Shown piece by piece: positions 8,781-16,504 of a DNA stretch of 64,000 nt. The position numbers were made by a program, and so were the translations under genes. The notes beneath the pieces were generated by a model. It ran no database searches, was not told the origin of the DNA, and was given only the letters and a program-made list of their open reading frames with translations. Position 1 is the first letter of the stretch. Every line of letters begins with the position of its first letter. Location: the NCBI RefSeq assembly GCF_019753045.1, contig NZ_JAIELN010000002.1:496001-560000 (forward strand). The letters run 5' to 3'. This DNA comes from Hyphomicrobium sp. (GTDB taxonomy: Bacteria > Pseudomonadota > Alphaproteobacteria > Rhizobiales > Hyphomicrobiaceae).

Positions 8781-8889
8781 TTGGCGCCCCGTAGGGGGGG
8801 GGGCGGGGAATAAGCAATTGATTTTTAATGATAATTTGTCCTGCTACTGCTCTTTCGAGTAGCAGATATCAGGAGCAAAATCCAGTGCC
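8781..8889. repeat. Dispersed repeat copy A with tRNA-3'-end-like head and hairpin
   Basis: About 105 bp, roughly 75% identical by eye to copy B at 24982-25086 in the same orientation. It opens with TTGGCGCCCCGTAGGGG; its complement reads like a tRNA T-arm/acceptor end with CCA. An AT-rich segment (ATAAGCAATTGATT) and the hairpin CTGCTACT...AGTAGCAG (8841-8865) follow. Similarity to copy B starts abruptly at TTGG; the sequences upstream of the two copies are unrelated. Best reading: an attachment site plus conserved element end. No tRNA gene body is present. Confidence 0.6.
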
Positions 8890-8964
8890 GAAATGAGCGC
8901 GAGCGCTTCCTTCGAACTCGAAGTTTGGAGTTCTGAGCGGGAGTTGAAACGCTCGCGACTGCCC

Positions 8965-9330
8965 TCAGAATTCCGATTTCTCGATTGCTAGGCGAGCCAG
9001 TTCAGCGACACGCTGGATGTGCTCTAAGCTTGCCGCCGCGGCAGCTTTCTTATCGCGCTGGCAAATCGCTTTGTGTAGCGCGCGCATTTCGGCAATGGCG
9101 TGTTGTGCGCGTTCCAGCGTAGCAATTGTCATCGCGCGAAGATGATTTATCTGAGCGTTAAGCGATTGGACAACGCTCCAAGCGACCGGTTTCTCGGCGA
9201 TCTCAAATAACATCTGATAAAAGGACGTTGTCATCCGAAGAACGTCTTTCGGATTTTTCCGAGAGAAGGCGCTCTCGATCCGATCAATCGCTCCCTTCAA
9301 ATCTGCAAATGCAGCTTTCGTCCCTTTGTC
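8965..9330 (-). pseudogene. C-terminal fragment of a GntR-family (FCD domain) regulator
   Basis: The reading frame gives the C-terminal ligand-binding FCD half only: ADLKGAIDRIESAFSR, then TTSFYQMLFEIAEKP, RAMTIATLERAQHAIAEMR and ALHKAICQRDKKAAAAASLEHI, which follow the family pattern. The winged-helix DNA-binding domain is absent; upstream the sequence switches near 9330 to an unrelated YidB-like fragment on the other strand. The frame is otherwise open to a normal stop. It is a decapitated remnant and probably not expressed as a regulator. It is not a close copy of the intact FCD regulator at 19146. Confidence 0.75.
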
Positions 9331-9480
9331 GGCGCAAGCAGCTGCAGAAAGTGCTTGGTGCCGACACCCTCAAGGGGCTGGCCGACAAGGCCGGCATCAC
9401 GGCGGAGAAGATGACGGATAAGCTCACCCATCTCCTGCCGAACGCCGTCGACAAGTTGACGCCAACGGCACGACGCGTTG
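9324..9480 (+). pseudogene. Fragment of a YidB/DUF937-family protein
   Basis: The plus frame reads KQLQKVLGADTLKGLADKAG, then ITAEKMTDKLTHLLPNAVDK and LTP, which is the C-terminal repeat pattern of the YidB (DUF937) family (a leucine-rich stretch with a PxxVD.LTP ending). The N-terminal part is missing at the junction with the FCD fragment, and after LTP the frame drifts into Arg/Pro-rich sequence over a GC hairpin. It is a short remnant trapped between two other broken genes. Confidence 0.6.
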
Positions 9481-9489
9481 AAACGACTC

Positions 9490-9522
9490 GCCGGCGCCCG
9501 GGGAATTCCCCCGTGCGCCGGC
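9490..9522. repeat. GC-rich 33-nt inverted repeat
   Basis: GCCGGCGC (9490-9497) pairs with GCGCCGGC (9515-9522). The centre is the palindrome GGGGAATTCCCC (9500-9511), which nearly completes a continuous hairpin. It follows the YidB-like fragment. There is no T-run, so it may be an old terminator or a recombination scar. Confidence 0.5.
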
Positions 9523-9563
9523 CTCTCGCCTGGTCAGAGGCATCTCACCCGAGTCAGTAGTCC

Positions 9564-10017
9564 TCAATCGGCTTTGCAATGGTTCAACACTGGAACGTCG
9601 GCCCGCTCAAAATCAACCGCATCGCGCGTAACAACGGTAAGCCCTTGGCAAAGCGGCGTTGCCGCGATCAACAAGTCCGGCGGCGAGAACGTGTGCACGA
9701 CTTTTCGCCTTTTTCCGCCAGCAGCCGTCATTGAAACATCAAGTCCTCGTAAACCGGCAGAACCCGATCGTCAAACATCGGCCGGAGCTTGGGACTAAGC
9801 CAAGCATTGAGGTCTGAGCGTTTCACCGCATCGGCGATGCTTTCGATGCCAAACCGAATCTCGGCAAACGTCACGATACTCACATAGAGGTCCACCAACG
9901 CCTTTGACGACACGAAGGCGACGACACCTTCGCGTCGCGTTTCGGCTTGCGCAATTCCGGCAAGACATTGGTGTCAAGAAGCCACCCCACTCTCAACTCG
10001 ACCTTACGCTGGGGCAT
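9564..10017 (-). pseudogene. VapC-like PIN-domain toxin, frameshifted
   Basis: Three frames together give a complete PIN toxin. The start is VGWLLDTNVLPELRKPKRDAK with the first catalytic Asp (LDTNV), then after a frameshift near 9920 LVDLYVSIVTFAEIRFGIES with the conserved Glu, and after a second shift near 9740 SPPDLLIAATPLCQGLTVVT and RDAVDFERADV with the later acidic residues. Two frameshifts make a functional ribonuclease unlikely unless there are sequencing errors. It directly follows the broken antitoxin on the same strand, as in normal antitoxin-toxin operons. Confidence 0.75.
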
Positions 10018-10319
10018 AGTCGAGCATCTTGGCTGCAAATAAATATCGCGATGAGGCGATGCTGCGAGCGCCGCGATGAGGGCGTCACCATTCAGACGGC
10101 GAAACTATTCCGCCGAAATCACTACGACTTCGGCCCGCCCATGCATCGTGGCATGCTGCGGTCTCCCTCGCTGTGCACACACGTGACAAGTTCGCTGAAG
10201 CGCGCCTTCGCATCCTGCAACAGCCAATGGCCGCTGGGGCGCCGATGACGCGTCGCGGCACGCTGGGGAGGGCTGGGATGTTTCTGGTCATGCTGGACCA
10301 CGACGAAAGCTTCGCACAT
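10018..10319 (-). pseudogene. Phd/YefM-like antitoxin, frameshifted and interrupted
   Basis: The Phd/YefM DNA-binding start HWLLQDAKARFSELV is clear. After a shift near 10160 the frame continues RPQHATMHGRAEVVVISAE and then meets a TAG where the family usually has another Glu or Asp codon. The remainder (FRRLNGDALIAALAASPHRD) matches the usual C-terminal toxin-binding region in character. This is the antitoxin partner of the adjacent PIN toxin; both have decayed together. Confidence 0.65.
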
Positions 10320-10417
10320 TGCAGCCGCTCAGATTCAGTGGCATCTCAAAATTCTTCTGCGCGGTTTCGCGCGAGATGGGCTGCCCTGAGAAGGCGCGAC
10401 CAAATAGGAGTAGGACT

Positions 10418-11221
10418 GTGACACGGACGATCGGACTCATTGGCACTGGAATGATTGGAACCACCTTGGCGCGACTTGCAATTGCTGCCGGCATCGACGT
10501 CTTACTTAGCAACTCGCGCGGACCTGAAAGTTTGCGTGGCCTTGTTGCTGACCTCGGGCCGCGCGCCACCGCTTCGACTGTCGCAGACGCTGCAGTGACT
10601 GGCGACATTGTCATCGCCGCAATCCCGATGAGCGCCTATCGAAGCCTACAGGGCGACTTGCTCAAAGGTAAGATTGTTATCGACACGATGAACTACTATC
10701 CCACCGGTGATGACCACATCCCTATTCTCGACGAGGCTAAACTGACCTCGAGCGAGTTAGTCCAGCAGCACATCAAAGGCTCGACGGTGGTCAAGGCACT
10801 TTTCAATCTCGACTTCCATCACCTGCTTACCAACGCCCGTCCGCACAGGCATCCTGAGCGCACTACGCTGCCGATTGCCGGCGACGACGAAGAAGCGAAA
10901 AGCATCGTCGCCGGATTCATGGATGAGATCGGGTTTGATGCGCTGGACACGGGCACGCTAGCGGCAAGTTGGAGGATTGAGCCCGATACCCCGATTTATG
11001 TTTGGCCCTATGTGCCGAGCATGCCTGACCATCTCAGTGGTGAGGATCGCAAAAAATGGTACTGCGAACATGCGGGCAATCCGGTCACCCGGGAAACCGC
11101 GCAGAACCTTGTTGACGAGGCGATCCGTCGTCTCCCGGCGGGTGGTTTGCCTGAAAGACTTCCGCCTGAACATCTTGATTTGGTGGCCCAAATCTTTGCA
11201 AGCCGTTCGCTCGTGCAATGA
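10418..11221 (+). CDS. NADP-dependent F420-reductase-like dinucleotide-binding oxidoreductase
   Basis: A 267-aa Rossmann protein with the nucleotide motif IGLIGTGMIGTTLARLAIAA at its N-terminus, TVADAAVTGDIVIAAIPMSA (strand with the dinucleotide-adjacent loop) and VIDTMNYY. These match the F420-dependent NADP reductase-like family (PF03807), which includes many enzymes that do not use F420. The GTG at 10418 is chosen because AGGAG stands 6 bases before it; upstream in-frame codons lack a ribosome site. The C-terminal region (LSGEDRKKWYCEHAG) is unusually long. It lies 258 bp ahead of the monooxygenase gene, with no shared short spacing. Substrate unknown. Confidence 0.8.
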   Translation: MTRTIGLIGTGMIGTTLARLAIAAGIDVLLSNSRGPESLRGLVADLGPRATASTVADAAVTGDIVIAAIPMSAYRSLQGDLLKGKIVIDTMNYYPTGDDHIPILDEAKLTSSELVQQHIKGSTVVKALFNLDFHHLLTNARPHRHPERTTLPIAGDDEEAKSIVAGFMDEIGFDALDTGTLAASWRIEPDTPIYVWPYVPSMPDHLSGEDRKKWYCEHAGNPVTRETAQNLVDEAIRRLPAGGLPERLPPEHLDLVAQIFASRSLVQ

Positions 11222-11440
11222 GCTCGACGATTTCGCAAGCACACGAAGTCCTGACGACTGCGACCCAACAAGCTTCGCCCTTGATGCCCGACTACGGCGT
11301 CCTCCTCGTCATGTCCTGATGAAGGATTTGGTGGGCATCTTATCGAGCTCGCCGTCGCTTTCCCACGTCGCGCAGTGCACAAAAAATCGGCTCGAAATGT
11401 TCAATATTCAGCCTCGCTGGGGTATTGACGAAGCCTTCTA

Positions 11441-11469
11441 CTGGGTCAATGGTAGAACCAATGACCCAG
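11441..11469. promoter_or_regulatory. 29-bp near-perfect palindromic operator at the monooxygenase operon start
   Basis: CTGGGTCA-a-TGGT at 11441-11453, a 3-base centre, then ACCA-a-TGACCCAG at 11457-11469. All 12 paired positions match and only the single A on each side is unpaired. It abuts the ribosome site and lies 10 bp before the ATG of the HpaB-like gene. A half-site TGGGTCAA recurs at 19919-19926, upstream of the FCD regulator gene. The FCD (GntR-family) regulator at 19146 is the best candidate binder; this is inference. Confidence 0.7.
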
Positions 11470-11479
11470 GGGAGCCCAT

Positions 11480-12964
11480 ATGGTGAAAAACGTCGGTGAA
11501 AAAAAAGCGGCGGCTGGCCGCTCGCCCTATCTAAAAACTGGAGACGAGTTTCGCGCGAGCCTTCGAGACGGACGGCGCGTTGTTTACGGAGGTGACGAGA
11601 TCGCCGACGTAACGACGCATCCTCTCTTTCGCCGCTCGGTCGACCTGTGGGCGGAGCTATTTGATGCGCAGCACGACCCCGCAACGCAAGACATAACGAC
11701 CTACTTCGATCCCCAGCTCGGCGCGCGAGCGAGCACAGGGTGGCTCGTGCCAACTTCGAAAGAGGATCTCGCTCAGCGCCGCAGGCTGCTCGAATTCAGC
11801 ACCGACAAAACATTTGGCGTTTACGGCCGGCCGCCCGACTACGGTCCGACGCTTGCAATGGGCTTTCTAGCTGCAATGCACCTTATTGAAGGTGCAGAGC
11901 CGGATGCGTCGGCAAAGATCAAGAAATTCATCGAGTTCGGCCGTGAGAACAATCTTCTTAGCACGGACTTAATCGCGGACGCCCAAGCGGATAGATCGCT
12001 TCCGCATGCTGAGAATCCTGGCCGGCTTCGCTGCGTCAAGGAAACAGCTGAGGGCATTACGGTTTATGGCACAAAGCCCGTGGCCTCATCCGCGAGCATG
12101 GGAAACTGGGGCGGCGTCGCAACCCTGATCAGTCCCAACATGGATCCGGACGCGGTCTTATGGGCTTACGTACCCATGAATGCCAAAGGCATAACGTTTG
12201 TCGCCCGCGAGCAGGTTACGAGCGCTGCCGACAGCGCGGAAGATCACCCGATAAACCATCTCGGAGAAGAAGTGGACGCCCTGATCATTTTTGATCACGT
12301 GTTCATTCCTTGGGAGCATGTGTTCAGCTTCCGCAACAAAGCAACGCTGGCGTACTACCTGGATGTCGGTCTGCTGGCCCACTGGGCTATCCTCGCGCGC
12401 ATGGCACGTCGCGCGCAATATTTTGCAGCGACGGCCAAGTTGATCGTCGACGTCCTTGGAACCGAGAAAATTCCCCAAGTCCGCGCCCAGGTCGCGGAAG
12501 TTTACAGCTATGCTTCGGCCTTGGAAGCCTTCATTCTTGCGGGAGAAGAAAAGGGCGCTCAGAGTCCTCATGGAGTGTACGTCCCCGATCGAGCGTTGAT
12601 CACCTCGGGACGCCTCTACGCCATTACCCAATTGCCCGTCGTTATGCAGATCGTGCGTGAGCTGTGCGGGCAAGGATTGGTGAGCCGCTTTACGGCCAAG
12701 GATCTTGAACGTGCCGACATCGGCAAATGGGTCGATGAGTTCCTCCCGGGTCATCACATAACTGGCCGCGGCAAGAATCGCCTCATGAATTTCGTGTGGG
12801 ATCTGACTTGCAGTTCCCACTCCGCACGGGTGGCGTTGTTCGAGAACGTCAACTCGACTCCGCCGCCGACGGTTCGGCAGCAGGTCTACCAATCTTACGA
12901 TGTCGCTGCTGCGACACGGCTCATCCGCGAGGCAACCGGACTCGATCAATACACGACTGACTGA
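11480..12964 (+). CDS. HpaB-family FADH2-dependent monooxygenase
   Basis: A 494-aa oxygenase of the 4-hydroxyphenylacetate 3-monooxygenase (HpaB/PvcC) family, which hydroxylates substrates using reduced flavin supplied by a separate reductase. Family features run throughout: the N-terminal GDEFRASLRDGRRVVYGGDE, the flavin-region segments KTFGVYGRPPDYGPTLAMGF and GTKPVASSASMGNWGG, FDHVFIPWEHVF, and the C-terminal helical domain with FTAKDLERADIGKWVDEF. The length is typical. The start ATG has GGGGAG upstream, overlapped by the palindromic operator. It is followed after 24 bp by a RidA gene, and the probable flavin reductase partner is at 17493. The substrate is unknown; the cluster context suggests an N-heterocycle or cyclic amide. 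Confidence 0.88.
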   Translation: MVKNVGEKKAAAGRSPYLKTGDEFRASLRDGRRVVYGGDEIADVTTHPLFRRSVDLWAELFDAQHDPATQDITTYFDPQLGARASTGWLVPTSKEDLAQRRRLLEFSTDKTFGVYGRPPDYGPTLAMGFLAAMHLIEGAEPDASAKIKKFIEFGRENNLLSTDLIADAQADRSLPHAENPGRLRCVKETAEGITVYGTKPVASSASMGNWGGVATLISPNMDPDAVLWAYVPMNAKGITFVAREQVTSAADSAEDHPINHLGEEVDALIIFDHVFIPWEHVFSFRNKATLAYYLDVGLLAHWAILARMARRAQYFAATAKLIVDVLGTEKIPQVRAQVAEVYSYASALEAFILAGEEKGAQSPHGVYVPDRALITSGRLYAITQLPVVMQIVRELCGQGLVSRFTAKDLERADIGKWVDEFLPGHHITGRGKNRLMNFVWDLTCSSHSARVALFENVNSTPPPTVRQQVYQSYDVAAATRLIREATGLDQYTTD

Positions 12965-12988
12965 TTCTGAGAGAGGAGACGAACTAGT

Positions 12989-13435
12989 ATGAACACAATT
13001 GCAAGCCGATGGACACCGGCGAAGCGTTTGATGCCTGCAGGGCATTGGGACTGGTCGATGCCAGTTCCATTTTCCCAGGGCTGGAAATGCGGCCCGTTTA
13101 TCTACGTCGGTGGCCAGATTTCGGCGGATGACAAGGGCCGGACCATTGGCGTTGGCGATATCGAACTCCAGACGCGAAACGTCTTCACGGCCATCAAAAA
13201 CGTACTTGCAGAAGCTGGCGCCGAGATGCGCCACATCGTGAAGTTCAACACCTTTTATGTCTTTGACGGTCCCGACGAGGAACTAACGCCTTATTGGGAG
13301 CGAATGACGCGGGTTCGCCTCGAGTTCCTAAAGGAGCCCGGGCCTTGTGGAACCGCAGTTCGGATCCCCGGACTGGGTTACCCAGACTTGCTGATCGAGG
13401 TTGAGGCCATTGCCTACGTTCCGGAGCTAGCCTAG
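12989..13435 (+). CDS. RidA/YjgF-family protein
   Basis: A 148-aa RidA-superfamily protein. The conserved core is visible: PFSQGWKCGPFIYVGGQIS near residue 25, LQTRNVFTAIKNVLAEAGA, and the C-terminal GPCGTAVRIPGLGYPDLLIEV, where the Arg of TAVRI corresponds to the residue that binds the substrate carboxylate. Members hydrolyse reactive enamines or imines, or act on ring-opened products such as aminoacrylate in the Rut pathway. Placement right after a flavin monooxygenase (AGAGGAG ribosome site, 24-bp gap) fits a role in clearing an unstable N-containing intermediate; the exact substrate is not known. Confidence 0.88.
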   Translation: MNTIASRWTPAKRLMPAGHWDWSMPVPFSQGWKCGPFIYVGGQISADDKGRTIGVGDIELQTRNVFTAIKNVLAEAGAEMRHIVKFNTFYVFDGPDEELTPYWERMTRVRLEFLKEPGPCGTAVRIPGLGYPDLLIEVEAIAYVPELA

Positions 13436-13445
13436 CCGACGGATT

Positions 13446-13479
13446 TGGCGTCGGCGCCTCACTAAGAGCGCTGACGCCA
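13446..13479 (+). terminator. Stem-loop after the ridA-like gene
   Basis: TGGCGTCGGCGC (13446-13457) pairs with GCGCTGACGCCA (13468-13479) with one G-T mismatch and a 10-base loop. It lies 11 bp after the RidA stop. No T-run follows, so it may be an attenuating or protective hairpin separating the enzyme genes from the transporter genes. Confidence 0.5.
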
Positions 13480-13608
13480 GACGACCGCCCGTGCCGGGAT
13501 TGGGTCGGTAGTTCAGCTGAGCCCTACTGCGCAGTGAGAGTCCGGCTAAGCGAAGGGGAAATCCGGGTGGGATCAAGCCCGCCAGTACTCTGGATTTGAG
13601 AGCGAGAA

Positions 13609-14484
13609 ATGGCCTTTGCAGTGCAGATCCCTCCGGAACAAACAACGACAACACCCGAACACCTTTCCCGCATGGAGCAGGACGAAGATGCTCCATTGCG
13701 TGTGTTCAAGTTCGGTGCGGTGCTACCGCGATCAACCACGTTACTACTAGGCATTGTGGGCTGGGGTGTGCTGCTTGCCGTTTGGCAGCTTCTCGCCGAG
13801 ACAGGATCAATGTCGAGCTTGGTGCTCCCAGGTCCAGCAGCAGTCGTGTCGGCGCTATACAGGCTGTTTGCCGAACGCGATTTCATCGGCGACGTGACAG
13901 CCAGTATCGTTCGTGTGCTCGAGAGCTTCCTCGCCGCCTGCCTCGTTGCTGTTCCCCTCGGCATTGTCATGGGAGCGTTCCGTCCGATCGAAGCCTTAGT
14001 CAATCCTATTGTTGCAGCTTGGCGCTACCTGCCCGCGCCCTCGTTCGTGCCCCTGCTATTGATGTGGTTCGGCACCGGCGACACCCAGAAGCTGGCGTTG
14101 CTGTTTCTCGGCGTCGTTTGGTTTCTCATCACACTCGTGATGGACTACACCAAGGCCGTGCGCACTGAACTCGTCGAGACTGCACTGACGCTGGGCGGAA
14201 CCTCCAGACAGATCCTATGGACCGTAGTGGTTCCCGCAGCCCTACCAAACATATTTATCGCCTTGCGTCAGGTACTAGCGGTGTCTTGGACCTATCTCGT
14301 CATCGCCGAGATCGTCGCGGCGACCGACGGCATCGGGGCGATGATGATGCGGGCCAGCCGCTTCGTTCGCACAGACGAAGTCATGGCAGGCATCCTGATG
14401 ATCGGCCTTCTCGGGCTTGTCTTCGACTTCCTATTTGCTTGCGCTCAGCGCTTTCTCTTTCCCTACGAACGCGGAGGAACTTGA
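13609..14484 (+). CDS. ABC transporter permease, TauC/SsuC-like
   Basis: A 291-aa inner-membrane permease with about six transmembrane segments, beginning at LGIVGWGVLLAVWQLLAE. The binding-protein-dependent transport loop that contacts the ATPase is present as VETALTLGGTSRQILWTVVVPAALP, a version of the EAA motif. The C-terminal part (AEIVAATDGIGAMMMRASRF) is typical of nitrate/sulfonate/taurine-class importers. The next gene, its ATPase, starts 1 bp after the stop. The long polar N-terminus (about 40 residues) is usual in this subfamily. Confidence 0.9.
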   Translation: MAFAVQIPPEQTTTTPEHLSRMEQDEDAPLRVFKFGAVLPRSTTLLLGIVGWGVLLAVWQLLAETGSMSSLVLPGPAAVVSALYRLFAERDFIGDVTASIVRVLESFLAACLVAVPLGIVMGAFRPIEALVNPIVAAWRYLPAPSFVPLLLMWFGTGDTQKLALLFLGVVWFLITLVMDYTKAVRTELVETALTLGGTSRQILWTVVVPAALPNIFIALRQVLAVSWTYLVIAEIVAATDGIGAMMMRASRFVRTDEVMAGILMIGLLGLVFDFLFACAQRFLFPYERGGT

Positions 14485-14485
14485 G

Positions 14486-15328
14486 ATGGAGGAACATGCC
14501 ATGTCGCCCTCACCGCCAATGCCCACTCCGTCATCGACGGAGCCCACGAGAGAAAAATTACACATCGTCGGCGTCTCTAAATGGTTTACATCCAGGATGG
14601 GCCGGACCACTGCCCTCCAAGACATATCCCTGAAAATCCATGACGGCGAATTCGTCGTTTTGCTTGGGGCATCAGGATGCGGTAAATCAACCCTTCTGAG
14701 GATGATCGCGGGTCTCGAAGTTCCCTCCGCGGGTCGGATTTTTGCCGAAGGTCGTGAAATCACGAGCCCAGGCCGCGACCGCGGGCTCATCTTCCAAACC
14801 TACACTTCATTTCCTTGGCTCACGGTGCGTAAGAACGTCGAGTATGGGATGCGGTTGAGGGGAATGCCTCGAAAGGAACGAACCAGTCAGGCGCGGCACT
14901 TCATAGAGCTTGTCGGCCTGGAACGGTTCATGGATGCCTATCCCTACCAACTCTCGGGTGGGATGAAGCAGCGCGTCGCAATTGCAAGGACGCTCGCGAA
15001 CAGACCAGAGGTGCTGCTGATGGACGAACCATTCGGCGCACTGGATCCCGAGACCCGTTGGCAGATGCACGACCTCATGTCGGACGTCATGGCCAAGTCT
15101 AAAACCACGGTCATCATGGTTACGCATGACGTCGAGGAAGCCATACTTCTCGCCGACCGAATTGTCTTCATGGGCCGGAACCCGGGACGCATTCGCGAAG
15201 TCATAGAGCCTGCCCTCGAAAAGAACGCAGGCGACAAGGAAAGCCTCAGGACTACACCAGCCTTTATCGCGCTCGAACGCAAGATCCGCTGCACGATGCG
15301 GGCGGACAGCCCCACCACGCTTCAGTGA
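14486..15328 (+). CDS. ABC transporter ATP-binding protein, TauB/SsuB-like
   Basis: A 280-aa importer ATPase. Visible motifs: Walker A GASGCGKSTLL (about residues 65-75), Q-loop FQTYTSFPWLT, signature LSGGMKQR, Walker B VLLMDEPFGALD and switch His in MVTHDVEEA. The ATG at 14486 stands 1 bp after the permease stop; a second ATG at 14501 (MSPSPPM) has an equally good ribosome site, so the true start is uncertain by five codons. The polar N-terminal extension (PPMPTPSSTEP) is dispensable-looking. It energises the permease before it with the binding protein after it. Confidence 0.92.
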   Translation: MEEHAMSPSPPMPTPSSTEPTREKLHIVGVSKWFTSRMGRTTALQDISLKIHDGEFVVLLGASGCGKSTLLRMIAGLEVPSAGRIFAEGREITSPGRDRGLIFQTYTSFPWLTVRKNVEYGMRLRGMPRKERTSQARHFIELVGLERFMDAYPYQLSGGMKQRVAIARTLANRPEVLLMDEPFGALDPETRWQMHDLMSDVMAKSKTTVIMVTHDVEEAILLADRIVFMGRNPGRIREVIEPALEKNAGDKESLRTTPAFIALERKIRCTMRADSPTTLQ

Positions 15329-15361
15329 ATCCGGTCGCCCTTCCAACAGAGAGGAGTTCCC

Positions 15362-16447
15362 ATGCTTGACACCCCACTTGCTATGTCGCGCCTCAGCATC
15401 GGTAAAACATTTGCCCTGGCCGCAGTCGGAATACTGCTTGGCGCGGCACCATCGATTGCGAAAGAGAGCGTAAAAATAGGCCTCGCTTACCCCTGGGCCG
15501 GCTACGGCTTTTGGTACTTAGCGAAGGAAAAAAACCTCGCTCCGGACCTCGACATTGAAATCACTATCATGAGTGATCCATTGCAAAGCCAAGCCCTTTT
15601 GGCGGCCGGGGCCATCGACGTCGTCGACAGCACGGTCGACTACGCACCGGTCGCCGCGGAAAATAAACTGCCTCTCAAGATCGTCGCCAGTCACACCGCA
15701 TCTTATGGTGCCGACAAGATTCTAATCCGGCCCGGCGTCGACATCCCTGCAGGAATCATTGGTCAGAAAGTTGCTGTTCAAGAAGGATTCATCGGCCAGA
15801 TCATGATGGGTATGTGGCTCGAGAAGAACGGCGTCGGAGTGGACAAGGTCAAATGGGTCAGCATCGGCCCCGAGCAGACAGTCGCCCCTATGATCACCGG
15901 AGATATCAAGGTCGGCTATCTCTTCGAGCCGTGGTCGAGCCAACTTCTCAAACAACTCGAGGGCTCGAGCGTAGTGTATAGCACCCTCGATCCCGACTTG
16001 CAGAAAGCGGCGATCGTTGCCGACGCCATGTACATGTCGGATAAATTTTTATCGCAGCGACGCGAGATCGCGGTCAAGGCGATGAAGGCCTATTGGGACG
16101 GAGTCGCTTACTGGAGGAAGAATCCGGCTGAGGCCAACGCGATTATGGCCAAGGCTCTGCAATTTACGCTCGCTGACGTGACAGGTACGATCGGGTCGAC
16201 CGGTTCAGGAACCGACGGTCCACTCCACGTCGACACGTTTTCCTACGCGGCAACTTACTGCGGTCAAGCCGACGGCGAAATGCCGGCTGGTCAGAAGAAG
16301 GGACAAATCTTCGACAGCCTCAAGACTATCAATGACTGGTGGATAAAGCTCGGCGTCATGAAAACCAAAGTCGACATCGCGGCGCATGTCGATTGCGGGC
16401 TGTTTGGCGAACTCATAAAGGCGGGCTACGGCGATCCCGCTAAGTAG
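15362..16447 (+). CDS. ABC transporter substrate-binding protein, NMT1/SsuA-like
   Basis: A 361-aa periplasmic binding protein with a signal peptide (about residues 12-31, ending APSIAKES) and the family pattern KIGLAYPWAGYGFWYLAKEK, then SQALLAAGAIDVVDSTVDYAP and GPEQTVAPMITGDIKVGYLFEP. Such proteins bind sulfonates, thiamine pyrimidine or small organic nitrogen compounds; the many aromatic residues in the N-lobe would suit a ring substrate, but this is only a suggestion. It follows the ATPase by 33 bp with a GAGAGGAG ribosome site and completes the importer of cluster A. Confidence 0.88.
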   Translation: MLDTPLAMSRLSIGKTFALAAVGILLGAAPSIAKESVKIGLAYPWAGYGFWYLAKEKNLAPDLDIEITIMSDPLQSQALLAAGAIDVVDSTVDYAPVAAENKLPLKIVASHTASYGADKILIRPGVDIPAGIIGQKVAVQEGFIGQIMMGMWLEKNGVGVDKVKWVSIGPEQTVAPMITGDIKVGYLFEPWSSQLLKQLEGSSVVYSTLDPDLQKAAIVADAMYMSDKFLSQRREIAVKAMKAYWDGVAYWRKNPAEANAIMAKALQFTLADVTGTIGSTGSGTDGPLHVDTFSYAATYCGQADGEMPAGQKKGQIFDSLKTINDWWIKLGVMKTKVDIAAHVDCGLFGELIKAGYGDPAK

Positions 16448-16504
16448 CTAGCCCCTGTCGCGCCATGACGCCCCAAATTGCCTGACTTTCTTGGAGAAAC
16501 GCCC

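Noticed and set aside
8781-8800. A tRNA gene at the head of the repeats
   Set aside because: Only the 3' end-like 17 bases are present; there is no anticodon arm or D-arm before or after.
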